Positions 45,448 through 54,046 are shown, counted from the first letter of the stretch. The stretch: 55,123 bases of DNA from Schlesneria paludicola DSM 18645 (GCA_945862235.1 CAMAYU010000019.1:1-55123), one strand, 5' to 3'. Numbers and translations: made by a program. The notes: a model not told the origin generated them from the sequence alone.

Positions 45448-46090
45448 CGACCGCTTCGCTCGTCAGGAGGATTTAGTTCCGCAGTCACGACTGCGCGAGT
45501 TGCTCATCACCGTGATCGGCGTCGGCGCGATTGGGCGGCAAGTGGCCGTGCAACTCGCGGCGATGGGAGCAGCTCAATTGCAACTCATCGACTTCGACAC
45601 GGTCGAGGCGACCAACGTGACCACTCAAGGTTACTTCGCAAGCGACATCGGTCAGCCGAAGGTCGTCGCAACGTCTCGGTTCGTGCAGCAGATCGAACCG
45701 GGGATTTCCGTCACGACAGTCGAAGACCGTTTTCGGCCGAAGCAGCGTGTCGGTGATGTCGTTTTCTGTTGTGTCGATTCCATCTCGGCGCGAGCCGCGA
45801 TTTGGAAGGCCGTTCAATCGGACTGCCGCTTCTGGTGCGACGGTCGAATGCTCGGCGAGGTCTTACGCGTCTTGACCGTGGCCGATGAACAAGGCCGCGA
45901 TCATTACGCGACCACGTTGTTTGAGCAGTCCGACGCCGAACCGGGTCGCTGTACCGCTCGCAGCACGATCTACACGGCCGGCATCGCGGCCGGGTTCATG
46001 CTGCACCAATTCACTCGCTGGCTGCGCGGTCTGCCTATCGACCGCGACGTGTCGCTGAACCTGCTCGCGTCAGAGCTGACTGCGCTCTGA
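45434..46090 (+). CDS. E1-like ThiF family activating enzyme
   Basis: The 218-aa protein starts [10 protein letters not shown], a match to the RxxRQ-type E1 start. The ATP loop is GVGAIG (29-34), with [11 protein letters not shown] placing Asp53/Asp55 and Asn61 in the nucleotide site. Cys173 in GRCTARST is the likely thioester residue. It lacks the CxxC zinc pairs found in ThiF and MoeB. The family adenylates the C-terminal Gly of a beta-grasp partner and passes it to the E2. It is shorter than eukaryotic E1 and lacks a ubiquitin-fold domain. The gene overlaps the JAMM gene by 14 bp and is followed by a strong hairpin. Confidence 0.9.
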   Translation: MPPPNDRFARQEDLVPQSRLRELLITVIGVGAIGRQVAVQLAAMGAAQLQLIDFDTVEATNVTTQGYFASDIGQPKVVATSRFVQQIEPGISVTTVEDRFRPKQRVGDVVFCCVDSISARAAIWKAVQSDCRFWCDGRMLGEVLRVLTVADEQGRDHYATTLFEQSDAEPGRCTARSTIYTAGIAAGFMLHQFTRWLRGLPIDRDVSLNLLASELTAL

Positions 46091-46112
46091 GTTGCCGCAC
46101 TCTGCTCCCTTT

Positions 46113-46151
46113 CACGCCTCGCCGATCTGTCATCGGCGAGGCGTGCTTCTT
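46113..46151 (+). terminator. Terminator after the E1 gene
   Basis: A 14-bp perfect stem (46113-46126 and 46132-46145) with a CTGTC loop is followed by CTTCTTT. It closes the conjugation cassette and separates it from the coiled-coil gene. Confidence 0.85.
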
Positions 46152-46229
46152 TGACGTTTTTGTGTTTGTCGCCCGGCCGTTGCCGCGCGACTTTTTCTTT
46201 TGTCCAAACAAATCTGAAAGGACCATGTC

Positions 46230-46787
46230 ATGCCCGGACTCAGTGTCAGCGAAAAGAACCATTGGAAAGAGCGGCTGTCGAAGCGAATCGACAAGCGCAT
46301 CGAAGCCATCTCCGCCGAAGATCCGAACCTGCTCGAACGAGTCAAACGCGACGCCCACGACCGCGCGATGCAGTCGCTCAACCTCACTGACTTGCAGACA
46401 GAGATTGACCGACTCGAACGCGAGGAAGAAGAACTGGAAAAACGCGAGCGAGTTCTCAATCGCACGATGCTGGCCCGCGTGCGTGGAGTGCCGCTCGAAA
46501 CCATCGACGAGTTGTCGGTCTATCAGTCCGGCAAGCACAACCACGAAGTCCAATCCGCCATCTCGCGCCGCCAAGCCGTCCACGAAGATGACCTGCTCAA
46601 AGAAAGCGAGATCGGTCGGCGCATCGTCCAATTACGCGTCGAGAAAGATGGTCTGCTTGATTCAGTCTGGCTCGCGAGTTCACCCAGGCAGATCAAGGAT
46701 CTCTGGTCCAAGGTCGCCGAGTTGCTCGGCGATGAACCGACACAACTCCAACGCGATGCGATGGCGATTGCCCCCGTGGAAGATTGA
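46230..46787 (+). CDS. Coiled-coil protein of unknown function
   Basis: The 185-aa product is strongly charged and helical. LSKRIDKRIEAISAEDPNLLERVKRDAHDRAMQSL and EIDRLEREEEELEKRERVLNRTM are heptad-like, seen in pieces. GAAAGGA precedes ATG 46230 by about seven bases. No enzyme motif or membrane segment is present. It sits alone between two terminator-like hairpins, which suggests separate transcription from the conjugation cassette or fine control. Possible roles are a structural partner of Ku or the transposase, or a target of modification; neither is supported further. Confidence 0.7.
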   Translation: MPGLSVSEKNHWKERLSKRIDKRIEAISAEDPNLLERVKRDAHDRAMQSLNLTDLQTEIDRLEREEEELEKRERVLNRTMLARVRGVPLETIDELSVYQSGKHNHEVQSAISRRQAVHEDDLLKESEIGRRIVQLRVEKDGLLDSVWLASSPRQIKDLWSKVAELLGDEPTQLQRDAMAIAPVED

Positions 46788-46810
46788 GTCCAACGGGTTT
46801 GAAATCAACC

Positions 46811-46855
46811 CCCCGCCCCCTGGCAGTCATGGAGGACCGCCAGGGGTGGTTTTTG
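46811..46855 (+). terminator. Terminator after the coiled-coil gene
   Basis: The stem CCCCTGGC/GCCAGGGG (46817-46824 and 46839-46846) is followed by TGGTTTTT. It is a plausible intrinsic terminator, about 100 bases before the Ku gene. Confidence 0.75.
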
Positions 46856-46951
46856 AGATGACGGGTAATACTGCTTGGCTCGCCGAGTCATCGCAGTGTC
46901 TCTCGTCATCGCTTCGGCCAACCTCTCCCATCGACCCACAAAGGAACTCTC

Positions 46952-47809
46952 ATGCCCACAGCCTGCGCAAAGCAGCCGAGAACATCCTCGGCACCACAAG
47001 AAGTTGTCATCAAGAATCCCTCGTTCGTGCCGCCAGCGAGTCGCAGTAGTTGGTCTGGAACGCTGAAGCTCGGCGCGATCTTTGTTCCAGTGAAGGGCTA
47101 CTCGGCGGCGGTCACTCAGCGCGACAGCCCGTTGCACTTGGTTCATGCAGGATGCGGCAGCCGCATTCAGCAGCCGAGACGATGCCCAAAACACGGCGAG
47201 ATTCCCGCGGAGAAGATCGTCAAAGCGTTCGAGTTCGCGCCAGACGATGACATCGTGCTCACAGAAGAGGAGCTGAACCAACTCAAGCCCGTCGATGACC
47301 AGATCATTCACGTCAAGCATTTGTTGCCCGCTCGCCGAGTCGATGTCTCTTTGGTCTCCGGACGGACGCTCAATCTGATTCCGGCTCACGCGGCTGCGGC
47401 AGACTCCTATCAACTGGTCGCCTCCGCGTTGGAGCGAGCGGACGAATGGGCCATCGGGCGCGTGGTGATGTCGGATCGGCAGCAACTCGTGGGACTGCGC
47501 GTTGTCGATCAACGCCTGGTGCTGCACGTTCTGCACTGGCCGGCACAGTGGCGGGCTGCTCCCGCGTTCGACGCTCCCAAGCCACCGGCCCTCGCAGATG
47601 TCGAACGCCTGTCCGCCTCGCTCGCAACGCTGCGGATGCCCTTCCACTGGCCAGACGATCGAGATGATTTCGACCAGAAGCTGACGGCCTTGGTGAGCCA
47701 GAAGGTGACTGCTCGTCAGCGCGGTAAACCGACCGTCGTCGTCAAGGACGCATCCGCCAAAACAACACCACGCCGAACCACCACGCCGCGCTCCGGTCGT
47801 GCGGTGTGA
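46952..47809 (+). CDS. ku: Bacterial Ku-like DNA end-binding protein
   Basis: The 285-aa product contains the Ku core. WSGTLKLGAIFVPVKGYSA, a CGSRIQQPRRCPKHG zinc-like turn, EKIVKAFEFAPDDDIVLTEEEL, IHVKHLLPA and AIGRVVMSDRQQLVGL are all close to the pattern of bacterial Ku. Family members form a homodimeric ring on double-strand ends and usually recruit LigD. The C-terminus is basic (TTPRRTTTPRSGRAV). AAAGGA lies about nine bases before ATG 46952. The gene ends 28 bp before tnsA, so they are probably co-transcribed. No LigD-type ligase is visible in the window. Confidence 0.87.
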   Translation: MPTACAKQPRTSSAPQEVVIKNPSFVPPASRSSWSGTLKLGAIFVPVKGYSAAVTQRDSPLHLVHAGCGSRIQQPRRCPKHGEIPAEKIVKAFEFAPDDDIVLTEEELNQLKPVDDQIIHVKHLLPARRVDVSLVSGRTLNLIPAHAAAADSYQLVASALERADEWAIGRVVMSDRQQLVGLRVVDQRLVLHVLHWPAQWRAAPAFDAPKPPALADVERLSASLATLRMPFHWPDDRDDFDQKLTALVSQKVTARQRGKPTVVVKDASAKTTPRRTTTPRSGRAV

Positions 47810-47837
47810 AAGTCTTCTCTGGGAGGATCGTCACTTC

Positions 47838-48686
47838 ATGACCATCAGCGCGACTTCGTCTAAGTCCATTTCAACCGAGAGCTATTCCGTCTCGACATTT
47901 CGGCTGCGCCGTCGGACACCCGGCTCGTTTGTCTTGGTTCCCTTCCCGAAAGGTGGTCGTTCGATTCGCTGCCAGGGACAACTCGAAGCCGTGGCAGCAG
48001 TGATCTTGGCGAATTGCCCGCTCGTGGCAGCGATTCATGAGCAGCCATTTCAGATTTGGTATGCCTGGCGTGAGGCAGAGTCCGGCCTGGAGATTCGGTT
48101 GCTGGATCAGCAAAACGCCGCGCGGCCGAGTGCTCCTTGGCGGTGCTCTTACATCGTACCCGACTTCCTCGTGACGATGACTAACGGTCGCAAACGTCTC
48201 ATCGAAGTCAAACCCTCAAGAAAACTGGCTCGGCCAGACGTGCAACGCAAATTGAGCGTTGCACGTCGCTACGCGGAGCAGCAGGGCTGGACGTTTCATG
48301 TCGTCACCGAAGTTGAACTTCGTCGCGGATCGCTGATCTCCAACCTGCGATTGCTAAGCCGCTATCGGCGACTGATCGCTGAGCCAGCGTCACTCGCAAC
48401 GATTGAAGAGTCTGTAACCGCTGGAGCATCCACGTTCGGCGACACCCTTTTCCAATTCGCAAACAAAACCGACGTTCGCACCGCGCTGCTGCATCTCATC
48501 GCCAGCGGAAGACTCGATGTCGATCTCTTGTCCGAACCGATTTCCGAAACCTCTGTCCTTTACCCTGGAGGGTCCATCTCATGGGAACCATTCGACTCGG
48601 TGTGGGGACCGAGTGGCTCCTCGACGGACGGGCTTTCCGCATCGTCCGCCAACTTGGTCCCGACCAGTTCGTCACGCTCGATGTGA
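47838..48686 (+). CDS. tnsA: TnsA-like transposon endonuclease
   Basis: The 282-aa protein has the restriction-endonuclease-like triad Glu50 (GQLE), Asp109 (VPDFL) and Lys125 (IEVKP). These match the TnsA residues that cut the 5' ends of Tn7. The C-terminal half (about 150-240) is likely the winged-helix domain. With TnsB it would perform complete excision. ATG 47838 is chosen because GGGAGGATC lies upstream; an upstream ATG would overlap Ku. Its 3' end overlaps tnsB by 106 bp, a rare length, so the last 30 or so residues share DNA with the TnsB start. Confidence 0.88.
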   Translation: MTISATSSKSISTESYSVSTFRLRRRTPGSFVLVPFPKGGRSIRCQGQLEAVAAVILANCPLVAAIHEQPFQIWYAWREAESGLEIRLLDQQNAARPSAPWRCSYIVPDFLVTMTNGRKRLIEVKPSRKLARPDVQRKLSVARRYAEQQGWTFHVVTEVELRRGSLISNLRLLSRYRRLIAEPASLATIEESVTAGASTFGDTLFQFANKTDVRTALLHLIASGRLDVDLLSEPISETSVLYPGGSISWEPFDSVWGPSGSSTDGLSASSANLVPTSSSRSM

Positions 48687-50704
48687 AGTTCCATGTCGAG
48701 CAAGTCGTCTCCACCTCACAGATCCTTTCGCGCTTCACTTCTGGCGAACTTCGCTTTGCCAATGATTCAATTCCTTCAAGTAATACGGCGCTGGTCAGGG
48801 ATGCTCGCACGGCTCCCGACAATGAAGCTGCGACTTCGGTTTCAGAGCTGCCTCAATCTTCATTGCCGACGACCGTTCACGATCTCACCGATGATGAACG
48901 GCAGCAACTTGAACGTCGTTGGCACGCCATTGAGCCACTGACTCGACTCGGCCGAAAGCCCACCGCTGATGAGTTCCATACCAGAGCGAACGAACTCGCC
49001 GAAGCAGAACAACCCTGTTCGATTCGAACTCTGCGTCGGCTCTTCGCACGCTGGCAACTAGGCCACAAAGACCGCCTCGCACTGCTTCCCAAAACTCACG
49101 AACGAGGCGGGCGCGGTCATTCTCGACCGCACGGGCTTCTCAAGCGCTTTCCGATCATCGGACAACTCGTCGATCTCGCCATCAACGACGTGTATCTCAC
49201 AATGGCGCGGCGGCCGATCTCGGCCGTCGTGCGGCGAGTGATCGAAGACCTTCAGCGGCACAACGCACGTTTGCCAGCAACTCATGCGGTTCCGATACCG
49301 CGAAAGTTCGCACTGGCGAGATCCATCTCGCGACGTATCGGTCGGCTCGATCCGTGGGAAGTTGATCGTGCTCGCTGGGGCCGGCACATCGCCGATCGAC
49401 GCCATTCACCAACGTCTCCACAGCGGATGGCAACTCGCATTCTGGAACGAGTCGAGGTCGACCACACACCGCTGAAGATCGTCGTCGGCACTGAAGCGGG
49501 ACCACTGGGACAACCGTGGCTGACGGTGCTCGTCGACTATCACAGTCGGATGATCGTCGGCTTCTGCATCGGCTTCGAGCCGCCTTCGTATGCGGTCATC
49601 ATGGAAACATTACGTCATGCCATTCTGCCGAAGAGCTACGTTCGCGAGCGATATCCCAGCATCACCAACGACTGGCCCTGCTTCGGTATCCCATCGAAGT
49701 TGGTCTGCGACCGAGGCACCGATCTCACCAGCAAGGATTTGGAGAACGCGGCGTTTCAGCTCGGCATCGAACTCGATTTCACGCCGCCGCGCACGCCGAA
49801 CTTCAAAGGAACCGTCGAGTCGTTTTTCGACTCGCTCAACGACCAATTGCTCTCGTCGCTTCCCGGTCGGACCTTTCGATCCTGGGAACGTCGAGCCGAC
49901 TACGACCCAGACGAAGGGCCTTTGCTGCCGTATGCTACTCTGGTCGAAATCATTCACCTGCACCTGATCGACGTGCATTCGCAACAGCGGCACCCCACCG
50001 CCACGAAGTCGCGGCTTGAGATGTGGCAGGAGAGCGCCGCGGAATTTCCCCCCGCCTTGCCGACTTCACCCGACGAACTGTTGGTGCTGCTCAGCAAAGC
50101 CGCCGAACGCTCGATTTCCGCGCGTGGCATCGAGTTGTCAGGCATGTTCTACACGAGCAACGAATTGATGGCTCTCCGCGCCGAGATGGCAGCTAACAAC
50201 ATCAACTCGGATCGCCTGACCGTGCGCTACAACCCGTGGGATCTCGGTTCGGTTTGGGTGTTGAACCCGATCGACCGTCGCTACCTCAAAGCAACGGCCG
50301 TTGATTCCGCCGTCGTAGGGATGACCGAGTACCAATGGCGCGTGATCCGTCGCGCCGTCCGCGAGAAGTTCGACGAGCCTGAGCATGTCTTGTCCCTCGC
50401 AACAGCGAGAAACTCGATTCGCGATCTCGTCGAGCAAGCGGTCAACAAACGAACTAAAAAGCGGCGCGTCCGTGCCGCTCGATTCTTGGGAGACTTTCAG
50501 TCGAATTCGCTGGGAGAAAGCGACCTCGCCAACGAGCTTTCGTCAGACGCGGTCTCTGCTCTTGTTGACGCCACTTCTGCCGAAATGCCAGCCCACAACG
50601 ATACCCGTCAGTCGCCAGAGCATTCGCTCCGCACCACGCAGATCGCAACCGACCAACCGTCACCTGACGAAGTCGATGTCGATAGCTGGGACGTCGCGGT
50701 GTGA
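48581..50704 (+). CDS. tnsB: TnsB/TniA-like DDE transposase
   Basis: The 707-aa protein has the RNase H-fold DDE triad Asp294 (VEVDHTP), Asp377 (VCDRGTD) and Glu413 (GTVESFF), with 35 residues between the last two. The N-terminal 230 residues hold the end-binding helix domains, and a Mu-transposase C-terminal beta-barrel lies at about 500-580. It recognises transposon end repeats and joins them to target DNA. GGAGGG lies nine bases before ATG 48581. The C-terminal tail (about 600-707) has basic stretches (NKRTKKRRVRAARF) and then an acidic end, as expected for contacts with TnsA or TnsC. Confidence 0.93.
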   Translation: MGTIRLGVGTEWLLDGRAFRIVRQLGPDQFVTLDVKFHVEQVVSTSQILSRFTSGELRFANDSIPSSNTALVRDARTAPDNEAATSVSELPQSSLPTTVHDLTDDERQQLERRWHAIEPLTRLGRKPTADEFHTRANELAEAEQPCSIRTLRRLFARWQLGHKDRLALLPKTHERGGRGHSRPHGLLKRFPIIGQLVDLAINDVYLTMARRPISAVVRRVIEDLQRHNARLPATHAVPIPRKFALARSISRRIGRLDPWEVDRARWGRHIADRRHSPTSPQRMATRILERVEVDHTPLKIVVGTEAGPLGQPWLTVLVDYHSRMIVGFCIGFEPPSYAVIMETLRHAILPKSYVRERYPSITNDWPCFGIPSKLVCDRGTDLTSKDLENAAFQLGIELDFTPPRTPNFKGTVESFFDSLNDQLLSSLPGRTFRSWERRADYDPDEGPLLPYATLVEIIHLHLIDVHSQQRHPTATKSRLEMWQESAAEFPPALPTSPDELLVLLSKAAERSISARGIELSGMFYTSNELMALRAEMAANNINSDRLTVRYNPWDLGSVWVLNPIDRRYLKATAVDSAVVGMTEYQWRVIRRAVREKFDEPEHVLSLATARNSIRDLVEQAVNKRTKKRRVRAARFLGDFQSNSLGESDLANELSSDAVSALVDATSAEMPAHNDTRQSPEHSLRTTQIATDQPSPDEVDVDSWDVAV

Positions 50705-50756
50705 CCGCCCCTCTTGATTCCACTTTCCTGATTCACAAGACAACCAGGAGATTCCC

Positions 50757-51815
50757 ATGCCTTCTTCCACTGGCCCGCCCAACATCGGGGCTGATCGTCG
50801 TGCGTGGCGGAATGTCCCGCCTGCCGAACGACTTGAAGTCGCTCACAAGTTGATTGTTCTGCATCCACGATTTCGTGACGCCGTTGAATTGCTCAAACGC
50901 TGCCATCAATCCAAGGCGCAAGCGGGTGAGCCTGCCTGCGGGGCGATTCTCGGAGCCTCTGGCGTCGGCAAGACCAGCGTGGTTGACCATTACCTCAAAC
51001 TGCATCCTCCGGTCGAAACCGACACCGCTACCAAGCAGCCGGTCCTCAAGGTCACGCTGCAACCCGACGCGAGACCCAAAGGGATCGCGGCCGACATCCT
51101 GCTGGCACTCGGCGATCCTGCCTGGTCGAGCGGCACCGTTCAAACTCTGACCAGTCGCGCGACCAAACTCCTGCAACGCTGCGGAGTGGAACTCATCGTT
51201 CTTGACGAGTTTCATCATCTGTTCGACATGGACCGCGCGAAGGTCATGACTAAAGCCGCTCAGTGGTTGAAGGTGTTGATCGTCAACACGCGGATTCCGG
51301 TCGTGGTCTGCGGGATGCCAGAGGCCGAGCATGTTCTGCGCGCGGAGCACACCGAGCGCCGCTTCAAAGAGCGGCTCACGCTTCGTTGCTTCACCTGGCG
51401 CACGCCGCAAGGCCGGCAGGAGTTCTGCGGGATGCTCAAGAAACTCGACCAAACGCTGCCGCTGGCGGAACTGTCGAATCTCTCCGACGCCGACCTTGCC
51501 GGCCGATGTTTTCTCGCTTGTCGTGGTGTGCCCGATTATTTGATGACCTTGGTCCGTGGTGCTTTTGCCGAAGCCATTCAGCGTGGCAACGAACAGATCG
51601 AGATGGCCGATTTCGCTCGCGTCTTTGAACGCCGGCTGTCTCAGCAGCGCGTTCTGGCCGAGCAATCCAATCCCTTCATTGGCGATCTCGACCGCTCGGC
51701 ACTCGATCGAGTGCAGCCAGCGGATGAGGCGCGCATGCCGGGCGTCGGCCTGACCCCGCGAGCCGCTCGGGCGCGCAAGCATTCTGTCACCGCAAACGAC
51801 CTCTTGGGAGTTTGA
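50757..51815 (+). CDS. tnsC: TnsC/TniB-like AAA+ ATPase
   Basis: The 352-aa protein has Walker A GASGVGKT (66-73) and Walker B LIVLDEF with Asp150/Glu151. Its length matches TniB/TnsC proteins without the long tails of Tn7 TnsC. Such ATPases form rings on DNA, link the targeting protein to the transposase and give target immunity. The start ATG 50757 follows CCAGGAG. It is separated from tnsB by 52 bp and nearly touches tniQ. Confidence 0.92.
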   Translation: MPSSTGPPNIGADRRAWRNVPPAERLEVAHKLIVLHPRFRDAVELLKRCHQSKAQAGEPACGAILGASGVGKTSVVDHYLKLHPPVETDTATKQPVLKVTLQPDARPKGIAADILLALGDPAWSSGTVQTLTSRATKLLQRCGVELIVLDEFHHLFDMDRAKVMTKAAQWLKVLIVNTRIPVVVCGMPEAEHVLRAEHTERRFKERLTLRCFTWRTPQGRQEFCGMLKKLDQTLPLAELSNLSDADLAGRCFLACRGVPDYLMTLVRGAFAEAIQRGNEQIEMADFARVFERRLSQQRVLAEQSNPFIGDLDRSALDRVQPADEARMPGVGLTPRAARARKHSVTANDLLGV

Positions 51816-51817
51816 TT

Positions 51818-53740
51818 ATGTCTGACCTTCAACTCTTGCCCGCACGGGAACGAGCACAGCCAGGAGAGTCGTTGCGTAGCCTGATTCGACGTCACGCCCT
51901 CGCGATGGGCTACGACCGCACTTCGCAGCTTCTGTCCGTGGCCGGTGTCTCGTTCCCTCCGCATCTGGATCATCTGAGTCGTGGTCCGCCGCTCAACGCA
52001 CTGTCCATACTCTTTGACCAAGATGGGGATCAACTTCTCGATCTGACCGTCCACCACTTTGCCCAGCGACTGATGCTCGTCCCGCTCGGCGAGACTCACT
52101 TGGATGTCTGCGACTCCAAGACAACCTTACGGTTCTTCACGTCGGCCACGACGCATGTTTGCCCGCTGTGCCTCGCTGAACCGCCAGCTTTCGAGCGACT
52201 CCTCTGGTCGTTTCGGGGACTGCCGATTTGCACTCGCCACGGCTGCGTATTGATCGAAGCCTGTCCCTACTGCAGCGAAAGGCTCCGTGCCAATCAACTC
52301 GACATGGCTCGTTGCCACCGTGGATGCGACCTCATCAGCTCAGTCCATCGAATCAAAAACGGCGAGATGCTTTCTGCGCTCGGCAACCTTGAGATGGCTG
52401 TCCTTCAGAATCGGCCGCTCACATCCGAACTTCCCAATGCCGCTGGCTTCTGGTGGCTCGAGCGACTTGCCTCGGCGGCGATCCGAACGCCGACATGGCT
52501 CAGCCGCGTGCGCGAGACACACGAATTACCAGCATCCATCAGTGACGAGGGCGTTGCGTGGATCTCTGCCAGTTTGATGCTGCAATCTTGGCCCACCGAG
52601 ATGAATCGGTTTCTGGACGTATTCCAAACGGTCGCCAAACGGAGCACCCTCAGCACTGGTGTCGGTCGCTCCTTCGGCCTCTTGCTACGAGATGCCCAAC
52701 ACCTCGAAAAGTTCGGATTCTCGGTTCCCGCACATGCGCTTCGGGAATATCTCACGACTCACTTCACACTCGGTCACCTCAATCGCAAGGTCCACTTGTT
52801 TCGCGATGGACGCGCCCGACACGCTGGGTTTCAGAATCGCCCTTGGCTCACGCTCACGGAGGCCGGCAAGCGCTTGCATCTTCGACATGGTGCGATCGCC
52901 GAGCTGGTCAATCGCGGTGTCCTCGAAGGACAACTCCACCCAGCCGGTCAGCGTGGTCGTTCCATCGGTCTCATCTCCCGCGACTCTGTTGATCGGCTCG
53001 CGAGAGAACAGAAAACAGCAATTTGTGCCAACGACACGGCGAAGAGGCTCGGCATTTCGCGGCATCGCATTCTGGAACTGATCCATCTCGGCGTCTTGCG
53101 AAATGCCGTTCGGACCAAAGCCGGATGGACCGTGCCCTGCGAAGAAGTGGAACGACTCGCCACGCTTTACAGGCAGTTGCCAGCGGTGAGTTCTGATCGA
53201 AGAGCTTGGACTTCAACTCGCGACGCGACCCGTGCCTACGGCCAACAAGGACTCACGCTGGTCCGGATCATCGCCGCCGTGCAAGCTGGTCAACTCGCCG
53301 CTCGGCGCGACCCCAAGCAACCGACATGGCGCGGACTCTTTGTGAGTCGTGCAGACTTACGTCCTCTCATCCCGCAGGTGCGCGAAGCGTTGGACCAACA
53401 GAGCGGCTACCCGCTCAATCGCCTCGCCAAGACGCTGATTCCTGGCCGCCCACTCAAAGATGTGGTCTTGCGCAAGTGGATTGAGGCAGGGCTGTTGATC
53501 GGCACCAAACGAGGCCGAGTCTGGCGAGTCATGAACGACGAGGTCGAACAATTCCGAGCGACGTACTGCTTGGCCGACGAGTTACAGACAACGCTTGGGA
53601 TTGTCAGCACGACACTCAATCGTTGGATCAACGCCGGTCGCATTCAGCCGGTCTATGCGCGACGTACTCACCCTGGCGCGGGAGCGTCGGTCTTTCGTCG
53701 GGTGGATGTCGAGGCTCTGCGGCGCGAGATTGCCGCGTGA
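51818..53740 (+). CDS. tniQ: TniQ/TnsD-like target-selection protein with repeated HTH units
   Basis: The 640-aa protein begins with a TniQ domain (about 1-165). It includes GESLRSLIRRHALAMGY and zinc residues in HVCPLCLAE, ICTRHGCVL and CPYCSERL. The rest is mostly helix-turn-helix or MerR/excisionase-like units, recognisable near residues 345, 403, 466, 530 and 583 (for example TLTEAGKRLHLRHGAI, NDTAKRLGISRHRILELI). Such extended TniQ proteins, like TnsD, bind specific attachment sites. The number of HTH units suggests a long recognition site. ATG 51818 is chosen, two bases after the tnsC stop; TTG 51812 is an alternative. No crRNA or Cascade gene is present, so this is not the CRISPR-linked type. 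Confidence 0.9.
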   Translation: MSDLQLLPARERAQPGESLRSLIRRHALAMGYDRTSQLLSVAGVSFPPHLDHLSRGPPLNALSILFDQDGDQLLDLTVHHFAQRLMLVPLGETHLDVCDSKTTLRFFTSATTHVCPLCLAEPPAFERLLWSFRGLPICTRHGCVLIEACPYCSERLRANQLDMARCHRGCDLISSVHRIKNGEMLSALGNLEMAVLQNRPLTSELPNAAGFWWLERLASAAIRTPTWLSRVRETHELPASISDEGVAWISASLMLQSWPTEMNRFLDVFQTVAKRSTLSTGVGRSFGLLLRDAQHLEKFGFSVPAHALREYLTTHFTLGHLNRKVHLFRDGRARHAGFQNRPWLTLTEAGKRLHLRHGAIAELVNRGVLEGQLHPAGQRGRSIGLISRDSVDRLAREQKTAICANDTAKRLGISRHRILELIHLGVLRNAVRTKAGWTVPCEEVERLATLYRQLPAVSSDRRAWTSTRDATRAYGQQGLTLVRIIAAVQAGQLAARRDPKQPTWRGLFVSRADLRPLIPQVREALDQQSGYPLNRLAKTLIPGRPLKDVVLRKWIEAGLLIGTKRGRVWRVMNDEVEQFRATYCLADELQTTLGIVSTTLNRWINAGRIQPVYARRTHPGAGASVFRRVDVEALRREIAA

Positions 53741-53776
53741 ATACCCTCGTGCTTGGTCCTTTCCAAAGGAGCTGTG

Positions 53777-54046
53777 ATGGACCTTCTGTTTCTGATTTCG
53801 ATTCTCACCACGGCGCTGGTGCTCGCGCTGCTGGCCTTGGTTCGCCAAGTCCGTTTGCAACGAGCCCTCCGCCGTCTGCTCTCCCGAATCCTCATTCAAC
53901 GGAGATTCTCCGATGCGCACATTGATCCCCCTCCTGATGCTGTTCCTCGTGCTGGCCCTGACGGGCTGCGACAAGGAAGAGAAACTGCGGGCTTGGCAGC
54001 AACAACAAGTCGAACAACTCCAACAGCAGGCTCGCGAGAATTCTGA
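53777..54046 (+). CDS. Small single-pass membrane protein
   Basis: The 89-aa product has one strong hydrophobic segment (LLFLISILTTALVLALLALV) followed by a basic stretch (RQVRLQRALRRLLSRILIQRR). Its last 44 codons overlap the lipoprotein gene in another frame, so the C-terminus may be non-native. AAAGGAG lies seven bases before ATG 53777. It is 36 bp behind tniQ, and the function is unknown. It may anchor the neighbouring lipoprotein or be a fragment. Confidence 0.55.
   Translation: MDLLFLISILTTALVLALLALVRQVRLQRALRRLLSRILIQRRFSDAHIDPPPDAVPRAGPDGLRQGRETAGLAATTSRTTPTAGSREF

Larger units (their letters stand above)
47838..53740 (+). mobile_element. Tn7-like transposition operon (TnsA-TnsB-TnsC-TniQ)
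   Basis: Four genes in canonical order cover 47838-53740. Together they should allow cut-and-paste transposition with site choice by the TniQ/TnsD-like protein. The transposon ends were not found: no TGT-bounded paired end repeats were recognised on either side. The element probably extends well beyond these genes, with the upstream Ku and conjugation cassette as possible cargo or accessory genes. Confidence 0.85.

Noticed and set aside
43498..46090. The cassette as a ParB/ThiF-type (PRTRC) plasmid module
   Set aside because: ThiF and JAMM-type proteins occur in PRTRC too, but no ParB and none of the other PRTRC proteins are present. The E2/zinc fusion does not fit.
46162..47049. A 295-codon frame overlapping the coiled-coil and Ku genes
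   Set aside because: It is a frame shadow of the coiled-coil gene: Ser- and Arg-rich with no recognisable domain.
51818..53740. CRISPR-associated Tn7-like element
   Set aside because: No Cascade or Cas12k gene and no repeat-spacer array were seen; the TniQ is long and TnsD-like.
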